A stretch of 64,000 nucleotides of DNA. Origin: Catalinimonas alkaloidigena (lineage in GTDB: Bacteria > Bacteroidota > Bacteroidia > Cytophagales > Cyclobacteriaceae). The DNA is taken from the NCBI RefSeq assembly GCF_029504655.1, contig NZ_JAQFIL010000001.1:1245001-1309000 (forward strand), given 5' to 3'. This document shows positions 8,923 to 17,489 of the stretch, in pieces. The notes under the pieces are model-generated. The model was not told the origin of the DNA. It was given only the letters and a program-made list of their open reading frames with translations, and ran no database searches. The position numbers and the translations under genes were made by a program. The first letter of the stretch is position 1. Every line of letters begins with the position of its first letter.

Positions 8923-9335
8923 TACTTTTTGTCTTCAAAGAGGTTAAAAGTTATTTTGAGCGTAATACCGATCACCAGCAGGTAAACTCCCAGGTCAAAA
9001 AGGGTAGGCGTACCTACTTTTCCGATGAGTGGTATTTCAACTCCTAGCCACATACCTTCCAGAAAGTGCTTCCCCAGCAATAGAGGGAGCAGGGCGGCAC
9101 AAACAGCAGCCAAAAGCCCGCTACCTATCAGCGCAAAGGCATTGATTCTGTACTTTCTCTCCGTCTTGTCAATACCAAAGGCCAGCATATGTAGTATGAA
9201 GCCTATGGAAGCGATGAGCGCAGCGATAAATCCCCCGCCCGGTTGGTTATGACCTCTAAAGAAAACATAGACCGAAATGAGGATAAAGACTGGCATCAAA
9301 ATGCTGATCGCTTTGGAAAGTATGACAGTTCTCAT
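8922..9335 (-). CDS. mrpB: Mrp cation/proton antiporter subunit B
   Basis: A 137-residue subunit with four helices. The family motif is seen in ILISVYVFFRGHNQPGGGFIAALIASIGFILHMLAFG (around 17-53), especially the HNQPGGGF turn. The end, GVYLLVIGITLKITFNLFEDKK, is typical. It overlaps mrpA by 4 bases. MrpB is part of the membrane arm that carries Na+/H+ exchange. Confidence 0.95.
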   Translation of the reverse strand: MRTVILSKAISILMPVFILISVYVFFRGHNQPGGGFIAALIASIGFILHMLAFGIDKTERKYRINAFALIGSGLLAAVCAALLPLLLGKHFLEGMWLGVEIPLIGKVGTPTLFDLGVYLLVIGITLKITFNLFEDKK

Positions 9336-11641
9336 TTTTCGTGTTCTTTTAAATTAAGGCTGCTTAGCGCCAGTATGCCGATCGCAGTGATTGCCAGAAC
9401 GGTAATCTCTCCCATAGTATCCAGTGCTCTGAAATCAATCAAAATCACATTTACCACATTCTCTCCTTTTGCTTTGGGGTAGCTTTGGCTTAGATAGTAT
9501 TCCTTCATAGCTGAGGCTACCGGCACCTCATGTATGCTTAATAAAATCAGGCACATCATCAGGCCAAATACCAGGGACAGGGCCAGTTGACCATATTTCT
9601 TTTTTCCACTGATGGAAATAAGCTTGGGTGGCAGGCGGTGCAGTATCAGCATGAAAAAGACCAAGGTGATGGTTTCTACCAGAAACTGGGTCATGGAAAC
9701 ATCCGGAGCACTGAAAAACACAAAGACTGAAGCTACACCAAAACCCAGCATGCTGGTGGCAATGAGAAGGCTTAGACGAGAGCGGGTTTTGAAAATCATG
9801 TACATGCCTAGCAGAATGAGCACGTAAGGTACAAACTCATAAAGCCGCTCTGCCATAACAGGTATTTCTAAATGAAATTCCTGCGGGAAAAGCCCCTGCA
9901 GAATATAAGTACTGCCAGACACCAACACTAAAAAGCTGAAAATGGTAAATATGTAAGCCCGTAAATAACCATTTTGCAAACCATGACTAACCCTTACCGA
10001 AAGTCGGTGAAGCAGGGCAAGGCCGCTGAAATATAGATTCTCAGGAGCTATCCGGTATTCACGATTCAGGAAACTAAGCGCTTGATTTGCTTTGTTTTGG
10101 AAACGGTAAAGCACAAATCCCGCCAGGTAAGTGATAAGGCTAAGCCCCAGCACCCAGGTGAAGCCGTGCCATAGCGATAGGCTGATCTCACTTTTTTTGC
10201 CGATGATATTTCCAATAGCCGGACTCAGCAGCCCTTTATTTAAGTCACTATTGATGAAGCCGAAAGCTAAACCTGCTCCGGCCATCAAAACTGGTGGTAG
10301 CCACATTGCCCAGGGCGCAGCATGAGGGGATTTAGGAGCCTCTTCATTTTTTTGACTAAAAAATATGCCCCAGGCAATGATAAGCGCGATAGTTACATAG
10401 AGCATACTACTGATGAAGGCAGCGGTAGTTAGAAAGATTGCCAGCTCAGGGGCATGTAGCGTAGCTTCATACAACTTCTCTTTGGCAATAAAACCCAAAG
10501 CAGGCGGTAAGCCAGCCATGGAGAGGCTAGCCATAATCGCAGCGGTAGCGGTCCAGGGCATTTTTGAAGCGAGTTTACCCAGCTTTCTGATATCTTTGCT
10601 GCCTGCCTCGTGGTCCAGGTTACCAGCTACCAAAAACAAGGCTCCCTTATAAAATGCATGTACCAGCAAGTACAGGAAGGCGGCTTTTAGTGCTAGCTCA
10701 GTGCCTATCCCGATAGCTGCCACCATCAGCCCCAGCGCACTTACGGTGATGTATGCCAGTATTTTCTTAATATCAAACTGGGTGAATGACATGAGGGCAG
10801 CAAATACCATTGTGATACTGCCTACAATCATCAGCGTGACTGACCATCCTTCAACACCAGACAGTACAGGCTGAAAGCGTAAAAGCAAAAAGATGCCTGC
10901 TTTGACCATGGTAGCAGAATGTAGGAAAGCACTGACCGGGGTAGGGGCTGCCATAGCGTTAGGGAGCCAGAAGTGAAAGGGAAACTGAGCTGACTTTGTA
11001 AAACTCCCCAGTAACACCAGTATCAGGATGGCTGTCAGGTAAGGGCTATCTTGCACTCCCAGCTTCAAGATTTCGGCAAGCTCATAACTACCCGCTGCCA
11101 TTCCTATCAGGATCAACCCTGCCAGTAATGCCAGTCCGCCCCCTGCAGTGACCACCAGTGCCTGCAAAGCAGACTTACGGGCTTCTGCCTCTTCGTTTTC
11201 GTAGGCAATCAACAGAAACGAGCTTATGCTGGTAAGTTCCCAGAAAATGTAGAGTTGAACCAGGTTTCCGGAAAGTACCAAGCCCAACATAGAGGCCATA
11301 AAGGTAAGCATGTAGGCAAAAAAGCGGTTGGCTTGCCTATCACCTTCCATGTACGCGGTGCTGTAAAGTAATATCAATGCACCAAAAATGGTAATCAGCA
11401 GGGCGAAAAACAGGCTGAGGCTATCCAGATAAAAGGATAATTCAACTCTCAGTGAAGGTACCCAATCGTATGTAAACAAAAGGGGGTGACTCTCATTGAC
11501 CTCACCCCAAAGTGAAAAAAAGTAAACTGAGATACATGCCACCCCGACCACTGAGAGATAGCCCAATGCTTTGGGAAATCGTTTGTAAAATACTGCGCAC
11601 GTTAAGGCCAGAACATAGCCGGTGAGAACTGCTATAAGCAT
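9332..11641 (-). CDS. mrpA: Mrp cation/proton antiporter subunit A
   Basis: The largest Mrp subunit, 769 residues and about 20 helices, related to complex I NuoL with an added C-terminal domain. The key proton-path residues are visible as E135 (YIFWELTSISSFLL), K214 (GSFTKSAQFPFHFWLP) and K245 in SAFLHSATMVKAG. The C-terminal domain near 620-769 includes ETITLVFFMLILHRLPPKL and the final VNVILIDFRALDTMGEITVL, a MrpB-N/NuoJ-like module fused in all long MrpA proteins. It is the first gene of a complete A-B-C-D-E-F-G operon, the type that gives sodium and alkali tolerance. Its start codon lies 73 bases downstream of the universal stress protein stop, on the same strand. Confidence 0.96.
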   Translation of the reverse strand: MLIAVLTGYVLALTCAVFYKRFPKALGYLSVVGVACISVYFFSLWGEVNESHPLLFTYDWVPSLRVELSFYLDSLSLFFALLITIFGALILLYSTAYMEGDRQANRFFAYMLTFMASMLGLVLSGNLVQLYIFWELTSISSFLLIAYENEEAEARKSALQALVVTAGGGLALLAGLILIGMAAGSYELAEILKLGVQDSPYLTAILILVLLGSFTKSAQFPFHFWLPNAMAAPTPVSAFLHSATMVKAGIFLLLRFQPVLSGVEGWSVTLMIVGSITMVFAALMSFTQFDIKKILAYITVSALGLMVAAIGIGTELALKAAFLYLLVHAFYKGALFLVAGNLDHEAGSKDIRKLGKLASKMPWTATAAIMASLSMAGLPPALGFIAKEKLYEATLHAPELAIFLTTAAFISSMLYVTIALIIAWGIFFSQKNEEAPKSPHAAPWAMWLPPVLMAGAGLAFGFINSDLNKGLLSPAIGNIIGKKSEISLSLWHGFTWVLGLSLITYLAGFVLYRFQNKANQALSFLNREYRIAPENLYFSGLALLHRLSVRVSHGLQNGYLRAYIFTIFSFLVLVSGSTYILQGLFPQEFHLEIPVMAERLYEFVPYVLILLGMYMIFKTRSRLSLLIATSMLGFGVASVFVFFSAPDVSMTQFLVETITLVFFMLILHRLPPKLISISGKKKYGQLALSLVFGLMMCLILLSIHEVPVASAMKEYYLSQSYPKAKGENVVNVILIDFRALDTMGEITVLAITAIGILALSSLNLKEHEK

Positions 11642-11714
11642 GAGGTCAAAAAATAAGGCTCAGCACAAAATGTATTAGGTCAACTAAGACACTGAAAACT
11701 TGTTTGAATCAGAT

Positions 11715-12635
11715 TTAAATCTTCAGCAATGCTTCCAGAAAGCTCATATTATGATTTTTCTCTTTGACGATAAAAACAGGAATATTGTTATTGTAGTGTA
11801 GAATGTGTTCGGCCACACTTCCGAGGAGTATAGAAGCAGCGGCAGTTCTACCCTGTGAACCTACCATAATCAGGTCAACATCCTTTTCAACAGCAAAGTC
11901 ATTCAGCTCGTCATGAACTTTATCGTCATCACTTAAGGTAAAATGCATCTCGCACATGTCCTGTTCAATATGGTGTTTCTTGAAGAACTTTTGTGCGTCT
12001 TTCTCTGCATGGCCTTTCATAATTTCGGCAAATTCATCATAGCTTTTGCCAGTCTTATGGTAGCCATGCGGTACGGTGTATACATTATGCCCATATATTT
12101 TAACATCGTCATTTTTTTCTTTGATGTGCATAGCCTGTTCCAGCGCTCTTTTGGAGTTTTCTGAAAAGTCGGCAGCTACCATGATACTACGAATTTGAAT
12201 ATTTGCTCCCTTGGGGACAAAAAGTACTGAACAATGGCTTAATTCGGCAATTTTTCCCTGGTTGATTTTAGGCTTCCCTTTATGGGTATGTTTACCCAAA
12301 ATGATAAGGTCTACGTTTTTACGTTTAGCGTATTTTAGGACAGTGTCGGTAGGTTTACCTTCCAGTATATCAATATGCTCTTCGGTATTATCCTCTTTAC
12401 TAAAGTATGAGTAAACTGTGTCTTCTACCTGACGTTTGATGGTTTCGTCTACAGGAGCCAACACATCCTGATATTTGTTAGCTACATCCTGAGGAAGGTT
12501 AAGGTCTTTGGCCGCATGCAAAAAATACACACTGTCAGCCTCAGTGATTTTTGCTATCTCGGATGAATACCTTATTACATCCTCGTCCATTTCACTTAGG
12601 TCTACACACACCAAAATTCTTTTGAGCTGGTACAT
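11715..12635 (-). CDS. Universal stress protein, two tandem UspA domains
   Basis: A 306-residue cytoplasmic protein with two UspA folds: about 4-141 (KRILVCVDLSEMDEDVIRYS to HCSVLFVPKG) and about 150-292 (IRSIMVAADFSENSKRALE to NNIPVFIVKEK). The second half carries a nucleotide-binding glycine pattern, GSQGRTAAASILLGSVAEHIL. The first has GKHTHKGKPKINQGKIAELS, which is less canonical. The physiological role is unknown. Upstream of the mrp operon on the same strand, it could be co-transcribed with it, which would link it to ionic or pH stress, but that is inference from position. Confidence 0.92.
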   Translation of the reverse strand: MYQLKRILVCVDLSEMDEDVIRYSSEIAKITEADSVYFLHAAKDLNLPQDVANKYQDVLAPVDETIKRQVEDTVYSYFSKEDNTEEHIDILEGKPTDTVLKYAKRKNVDLIILGKHTHKGKPKINQGKIAELSHCSVLFVPKGANIQIRSIMVAADFSENSKRALEQAMHIKEKNDDVKIYGHNVYTVPHGYHKTGKSYDEFAEIMKGHAEKDAQKFFKKHHIEQDMCEMHFTLSDDDKVHDELNDFAVEKDVDLIMVGSQGRTAAASILLGSVAEHILHYNNNIPVFIVKEKNHNMSFLEALLKI

Positions 12636-12840
12636 AGATTTGTGTTTACAATTAAAATTTAGGTTAAGTCATGCCCTTTCTGCTGCCTTCAACTGTTAAC
12701 AAATAAAAATAACTTATTTTACAGCCAGAAATTAATTTTCCTATTTTAATAAAAAAATATCATTCCTGGGCCAAAGCTTCGCTTTTCTGCACATATTCTT
12801 ACTAAAGTACCCGGCATCTGACGCTTAAGCACGACAGTGA

Positions 12841-12871
12841 TTTGTCGCTAAGGGTTTTTGTCTTAATTTTG
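12841..12871 (+). promoter_or_regulatory. Bacteroidetes-type promoter for mpl
   Basis: TTTG at 12841-12844 and TAATTTTG at 12864-12871 are separated by exactly 19 bases. This fits the Bacteroidetes -33/-7 consensus (TTG, then TAnnTTTG). The mpl start codon follows 46 bases after the -7 element. Confidence 0.7.
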
Positions 12872-12917
12872 AACCATTAAATTGGAATTTGAGGAGGTTT
12901 AATCAATCAAAGTTTCT

Positions 12918-14294
12918 ATGCAAAACAACATTTCCAGGGTACACTTTATTGCTATAGGTGGTAGCGTCATGCATGATCTGGCCTTGCACCTTGCCAAAAA
13001 AGGTGTGAAGGTGAGCGGGTCTGATGATGAAATATATGATCCTGCTAAATCCGCTTTAAAAGCCCAGGGGCTTCTTCCCGAGCAATTCGGATGGTTTCCC
13101 GAAAAAATTACTGACGAAATAGACGCTATTGTACTGGGAATGCATGCACGTCCGGATAATCCTGAACTGAAAAGAGCGCAGGAGCTGGGTTTGAAGGTTT
13201 ATTCTTACCCTGAATATATATACGAACAAAGCAAAGATAAGCAACGTATCGTGATTGCCGGTAGTCATGGCAAAACAACGATTACGTCCATGATACTCCA
13301 TGTGCTGCAATATCTAGATAGGGAATTTGATTACGTTATCGGAGCTAAAACAGCTACAGTAGAAGGGCTGGTAAAACTTAGTGACGCACCGGTCATCGTG
13401 ATTGAAGGAGACGAATATCTGACTTCTCCAATAGACCCCTCCCCCAAATGTTTGAAATACCAGCATCATATCGGTCTGATCAGCGGTATTGCCTGGGATC
13501 ATTACAATGTGTTTCCTACGCTGGATGATTACGTAAAACAGTTTGAGCTGTTTGCCGATGCTTCCCCCAAAGGAGGCTCGCTGATTTACTGCGAGGAGGA
13601 TGACCTGGCTACCATGATTGGTGGCAAAGAAAGAGCAGATGTGAACCGTATTGAATACAGGGCGCATCCCCACCTTGTCAAAGATGGTGTTACCTATCTG
13701 AAAACTGAGGAAGGGGATGTGAAAATACAGTTGTTTGGTTACCACAATATGCAGAATATCAGTGGTGCTATGGAAGTATGCCTGCGGATCGGGGTACTCA
13801 AAAAAGATTTCTACCAGGCTATGCCTTCATTTGGCGGTGCCAGCAAAAGGCTGGAACTGGTGGCCTCCAACGCGCACACTTCAGTTTTCAAGGATTTTGC
13901 ACATGCCCCTTCCAAGCTTCTGGCTTCTTCCAAGGCTGTTAAGCAGCAGTATCCCGGTCGTACACTGGTCGCTTGCATGGAGTTGCATACGTTCAGCAGC
14001 CTCAATAAAGAGTTTATTACGCAGTACCAGGATACGCTTAATGATGCTGATATAGGGGTGGTGTATCATAATCCTGAGGTGTCTCGTCATAAGAAACTGG
14101 AACCTCTTACTGATGGACTTATCAAGGAGGCTTTCAACCGGAATGACCTTAAAATATTTACTGACAGTCAAAGCCTGAAGAACTTTTTAGAGGAACAGGA
14201 ATGGACAAATAAAAATCTGCTACTTATGAGTTCAGGTAATTATGGAGGAATAGACCTGGATGCTTTCGGCAAATCAATCGTAGCAAGTAATTAA
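12918..14294 (+). CDS. mpl: UDP-N-acetylmuramate:tripeptide ligase (Mpl), Mur ligase family
   Basis: Attaches the recycled tripeptide L-Ala-gamma-D-Glu-meso-DAP to UDP-MurNAc, so that old cell-wall peptide is reused. It is 458 residues in three Mur-ligase domains. The N-terminal Rossmann domain has VHFIAIGGSVMHDLALHLA, which is characteristic of MurC/Mpl. ATP-binding GSHGKTT lies at 115-121, the metal-site VIEGDEY follows near 160, and the C-terminal domain ends near FGKSIV. The GGSVMHDLA variant in place of the MurC GIGG-GMSG pattern favours Mpl. It is followed 21 bases later by a DnaQ-like exonuclease and probably transcribed with it. Confidence 0.88.
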   Translation: MQNNISRVHFIAIGGSVMHDLALHLAKKGVKVSGSDDEIYDPAKSALKAQGLLPEQFGWFPEKITDEIDAIVLGMHARPDNPELKRAQELGLKVYSYPEYIYEQSKDKQRIVIAGSHGKTTITSMILHVLQYLDREFDYVIGAKTATVEGLVKLSDAPVIVIEGDEYLTSPIDPSPKCLKYQHHIGLISGIAWDHYNVFPTLDDYVKQFELFADASPKGGSLIYCEEDDLATMIGGKERADVNRIEYRAHPHLVKDGVTYLKTEEGDVKIQLFGYHNMQNISGAMEVCLRIGVLKKDFYQAMPSFGGASKRLELVASNAHTSVFKDFAHAPSKLLASSKAVKQQYPGRTLVACMELHTFSSLNKEFITQYQDTLNDADIGVVYHNPEVSRHKKLEPLTDGLIKEAFNRNDLKIFTDSQSLKNFLEEQEWTNKNLLLMSSGNYGGIDLDAFGKSIVASN

Positions 14295-14315
14295 AGAATA
14301 GTTGTTGACAGAAAA

Positions 14316-15131
14316 ATGAACATGAACCTTAAGCTGAAGAACCCTCTCGCATTTTTTGACCTTGAAACTACCGGGACCAATGTATCCAACGACAGGATCA
14401 TTGAAATACACATCATCAAGATGAAACCCAATGGGGAGCATGAAGAAAAGAATTTACGCGTAAATCCTCAGATTCCTATTCCTGAGGAGTCCAGCCTAAT
14501 ACATGGCATATACGATAAGGATGTTAAAGACCTTCCTCCATTCAAAGCAATTGCCAAAGAGCTGCATAAATTTTTGGAAGGCTGCGATCTGTCAGGTTTT
14601 AATATCATTCGTTTTGACGTGCCCATGCTGGTAGAAGAGTTTCTCAGAGAGAATATTGACTTTGACATCAGCAACAGGAAACTGGTAGATTCTCAGAAAA
14701 TTTTTCACCTGATGGAAAAGAGGACGCTATCCGCTGCCTATGAGTTTTATTGTAAGAAGTCACTGGAAGATGCGCATAGTGCTGAGGCCGATACCCGTGC
14801 ATGTATGGAGGTCTTATTTGCTCAGGTGGAAAAGTACCAGGACAGGCAGGTCGTAGATACCAAGGGTAATCCGCTGGGTACTATTAAAGGTGATGTAAAC
14901 TCTCTCCACAATATTTCCAGTACCAAAATGGTTGATCTTGCCGGGCGCTTTGTTTTTAATGATCAGGGGGTGGAAGTGTTTAATTTCGGAAAATTTAAAA
15001 ACCGCCCTATTTTAGATGTATTACAGTCAGAGCCAGCCTATTATGACTGGATGATGCGCGGTGATTTTCCTCTGGATACAAAAAGAAAATTAACAGAAAT
15101 CAGGTTGAAGAGTTTTAAATACAAGCGATAA
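14316..15131 (+). CDS. DnaQ-like 3'-5' exonuclease with C-terminal ExoX-like domain
   Basis: A DEDD-family exonuclease of 271 residues. Exo I is FFDLETTG (about 14-21, acidic D and E). Exo II surrounds GFNIIRFDVPML (about 97-108). Exo III is HSAEADTRACMEVL (about 154-167), giving the His-Asp pair of DEDDh enzymes. Residues 205-260 (FGKFKNRPILDVLQSEPAYYDWMM) resemble the small C-terminal domain seen in ExoX-type and some Pol III epsilon-like exonucleases. The likely role is proofreading or repair, but which one cannot be decided here. A second start codon two codons downstream (14322) is equally plausible. It follows mpl closely. Confidence 0.88.
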   Translation: MNMNLKLKNPLAFFDLETTGTNVSNDRIIEIHIIKMKPNGEHEEKNLRVNPQIPIPEESSLIHGIYDKDVKDLPPFKAIAKELHKFLEGCDLSGFNIIRFDVPMLVEEFLRENIDFDISNRKLVDSQKIFHLMEKRTLSAAYEFYCKKSLEDAHSAEADTRACMEVLFAQVEKYQDRQVVDTKGNPLGTIKGDVNSLHNISSTKMVDLAGRFVFNDQGVEVFNFGKFKNRPILDVLQSEPAYYDWMMRGDFPLDTKRKLTEIRLKSFKYKR

Positions 15132-15242
15132 GGCCATTGTATTAATTTAGTATTCCTTGTCTTTTTGCTTTTAGTTGATTCTAATCATTACTACTTTGAT
15201 AGAGAAAATCACAAATACACCACACCAAACAACCTGTAACAC

Positions 15243-17423
15243 ATGGCTAAAACCATTATTGTATCTAATCGCCTGCCGATCAAAATACAGCGAAATGAAA
15301 AAAGACAGCTAGAATATCATACAAGTGCCGGAGGCCTGGCCACTGGCCTGGGGTCTATTTACAAAGAGGGTAATAACCTCTGGATTGGATGGCCGGGACT
15401 GGTCTCTTCCCGCAAGGATGAAAAAGCTGAAATCACTGATGCTATCGCCAAGGAAAGCATGATTCCGGTTTTTCTTACCGAAGATGACATCAAGGATTTT
15501 TATGAAGGTTTTAGTAATGAAACCCTCTGGCCGAATTTCCATTACTTTATACAGTACGCTATCTATGATCCCAAGCTATGGGAAGCATACAAGCGGGTAA
15601 ACCGTAAATTTGCTGAAGAGATAGCAAAAAAATGTGACCCTGACGATACACTTTGGATACACGATTATCAGTTGATGCTGGTGCCTGGCATGCTGAGGGA
15701 GCGTTTTCCTCAGGCAAGCATCGGCTTTTTCCTGCATATCCCATTTCCTTCTTATGAAATCTTTCGCCTCTTACCCTGGCGTAAAGAGTTGCTCAACGGG
15801 GTGCTGGGCTCTGACCTGATTGGTTTTCATACGTATGATGACATGCGTCACTTCCTGAGTTCGGTGAGCCGACTGGCAGGCTTGAGTAATACGCAGGGTC
15901 AGGTAATGGTAGGCAATCGCTCGGTGATGGTAGACTCTTTTCCCATGGGAATAGACTATGACAAATACGCGGAGGCAGCGGCTTCACCTGAAGCCCTGGA
16001 ACGTGAAGTACATTACCGTATTTCCCTGGGCGATCAGAAACTGATACTTTCTATTGATAGACTGGATTATTCCAAAGGAATTCCCCAGCGGCTGAAAGCT
16101 TTTGAGCTATTTTTTGAACGCTACCCGCAATACCGGGACAAAATCTCTCTGATTATGGTCGTAGTACCATCCCGAGATCAGGTAGGTAAATACAAAGAAC
16201 TGAAAGAAGAGGTAGATAGATTGGTAGGACGTATCAACGGTCGCTATGGTAAAATCAACTGGACGCCAGTGCACTTTTTCTACCGTTCTTTCCCTCTGGA
16301 AGAGCTTTCCGCTTTTTACCGCATGGCCGATGTAGCGCTGGTTACCCCTATGCGTGATGGCATGAACCTGGTGTGCAAAGAGTTTATCGCCAGTAAAATC
16401 AATAAGAAGGGCGTATTAATTCTGAGTGAGATGTGCGGAGCTTCCAAAGAGCTTTCTGATGCCATTTTGATCAATCCCAATGATATGGATCAGCTGGTAG
16501 AAGCCCTGCATCGGGCGCTTACTATGCCTGAATCTGAGCAAATTCTGCACAACACCAATATGCAGAACTCTCTGAAGCGTTATAATATTTCTCATTGGGT
16601 AGATCTGTTTATGACCAGCCTGACCAATATCAAGAAAGCGCAGGGAGGCATGCAGACAAGAAAGCTTGATGAGCTCTCTATGGAAAAGATGCTGAACGTA
16701 TTCTCCAAAGCGGATCACCGGCTCATCTTTCTTGACTATGATGGTACTCTTACCGGCTTCCATCCCGATCCCAAAGATGCCAAGCCTGATGATGAACTCA
16801 GAGGAATTATCAAAAAGCTCACCGAGGAAGAGAAGAACAAGGTAGTCATCATCAGTGGCAGGGATAAGGATACCCTACAGGAATGGTTGGGAGACCAACA
16901 GGTAGACATCATCGCTGAACATGGAGTCTGGATGCGGGAACATGCTAAGGATTGGCGTACGATTACCGCCATGAAAAATGAGTGGAAGAAAGAAATATTT
17001 CCTGTACTGGAGCTTTATGTTAACCGTACGCCCGGCTCATTCATTGAAGAAAAAGACTATTCATTGGTATGGCACTACCGTAAAGTGGAAACAGGTCTGG
17101 GAGAGTTACGTACCCGCGAACTGACCAGCCATCTGAAATATTTGTCTTCCAACAGCAATTTACAGGTACTGGAAGGGGATATGGTGGTGGAGATCAAAGA
17201 CAGGGAAGTGAACAAGGGGCGTACCGCTTTGCAGTTTCTCAACCAATACAAGCACGACTTTGTAGTTGCTATTGGCGATGATTTTACCGATGAAGATACA
17301 TTCAAGGCTATGCCTAAGGATGCTTATACGATCAAAGTAGGAAGTAAAACATCAGCCGCCCGTTTTAGTGTCAACACTTTTAAAGATGTGAGGGATTTGT
17401 TGAAAGCTTTATTGGCATACTAA
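15243..17423 (+). CDS. Bifunctional trehalose-6-phosphate synthase/phosphatase (OtsA-OtsB fusion)
   Basis: Makes trehalose from UDP-glucose and glucose-6-phosphate in two steps on one 726-residue chain. Residues 1-470 are a GT20 synthase: the start SNRLPIKI, IHDYQLMLVPGMLRERFP (139-156), LHIPFPS (164-170), RLDYSKGIPQR, and the sugar-nucleotide site TPMRDGMNLVCKEF. Residues about 485-726 are a HAD phosphatase: nucleophile D498 in FLDYDGTLTGF, ISGRDK, and GDDFTDEDTF at 678-687. Many bacteria encode the two halves separately; the fused form also occurs in Bacteroidetes. Trehalose would serve as an osmolyte, fitting the salt-related mrp genes nearby. It converges on a GH15 glycosidase. Confidence 0.95.
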   Translation: MAKTIIVSNRLPIKIQRNEKRQLEYHTSAGGLATGLGSIYKEGNNLWIGWPGLVSSRKDEKAEITDAIAKESMIPVFLTEDDIKDFYEGFSNETLWPNFHYFIQYAIYDPKLWEAYKRVNRKFAEEIAKKCDPDDTLWIHDYQLMLVPGMLRERFPQASIGFFLHIPFPSYEIFRLLPWRKELLNGVLGSDLIGFHTYDDMRHFLSSVSRLAGLSNTQGQVMVGNRSVMVDSFPMGIDYDKYAEAAASPEALEREVHYRISLGDQKLILSIDRLDYSKGIPQRLKAFELFFERYPQYRDKISLIMVVVPSRDQVGKYKELKEEVDRLVGRINGRYGKINWTPVHFFYRSFPLEELSAFYRMADVALVTPMRDGMNLVCKEFIASKINKKGVLILSEMCGASKELSDAILINPNDMDQLVEALHRALTMPESEQILHNTNMQNSLKRYNISHWVDLFMTSLTNIKKAQGGMQTRKLDELSMEKMLNVFSKADHRLIFLDYDGTLTGFHPDPKDAKPDDELRGIIKKLTEEEKNKVVIISGRDKDTLQEWLGDQQVDIIAEHGVWMREHAKDWRTITAMKNEWKKEIFPVLELYVNRTPGSFIEEKDYSLVWHYRKVETGLGELRTRELTSHLKYLSSNSNLQVLEGDMVVEIKDREVNKGRTALQFLNQYKHDFVVAIGDDFTDEDTFKAMPKDAYTIKVGSKTSAARFSVNTFKDVRDLLKALLAY

Positions 17424-17434
17424 CAAAAAATAAC

Positions 17435-17458
17435 AAGCCGGAAGTCAACTTCCGGCTT
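17435..17458. terminator. Bidirectional hairpin terminator between otsAB and GH15 genes
   Basis: AAGCCGGAAGT at 17435-17445 and ACTTCCGGCTT at 17448-17458 form a perfect 11-base stem between two convergent genes. A-rich sequence precedes it and T-rich sequence follows, so it could terminate both. Confidence 0.8.
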
Positions 17459-17489
17459 TATCTATTTCTGAGCTACTGTTCTTTCATCC

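Noticed and set aside
13314..13745. 143-codon frame antisense to mpl
   Set aside because: Opposite strand of a complete Mur ligase; no domain and no promoter.
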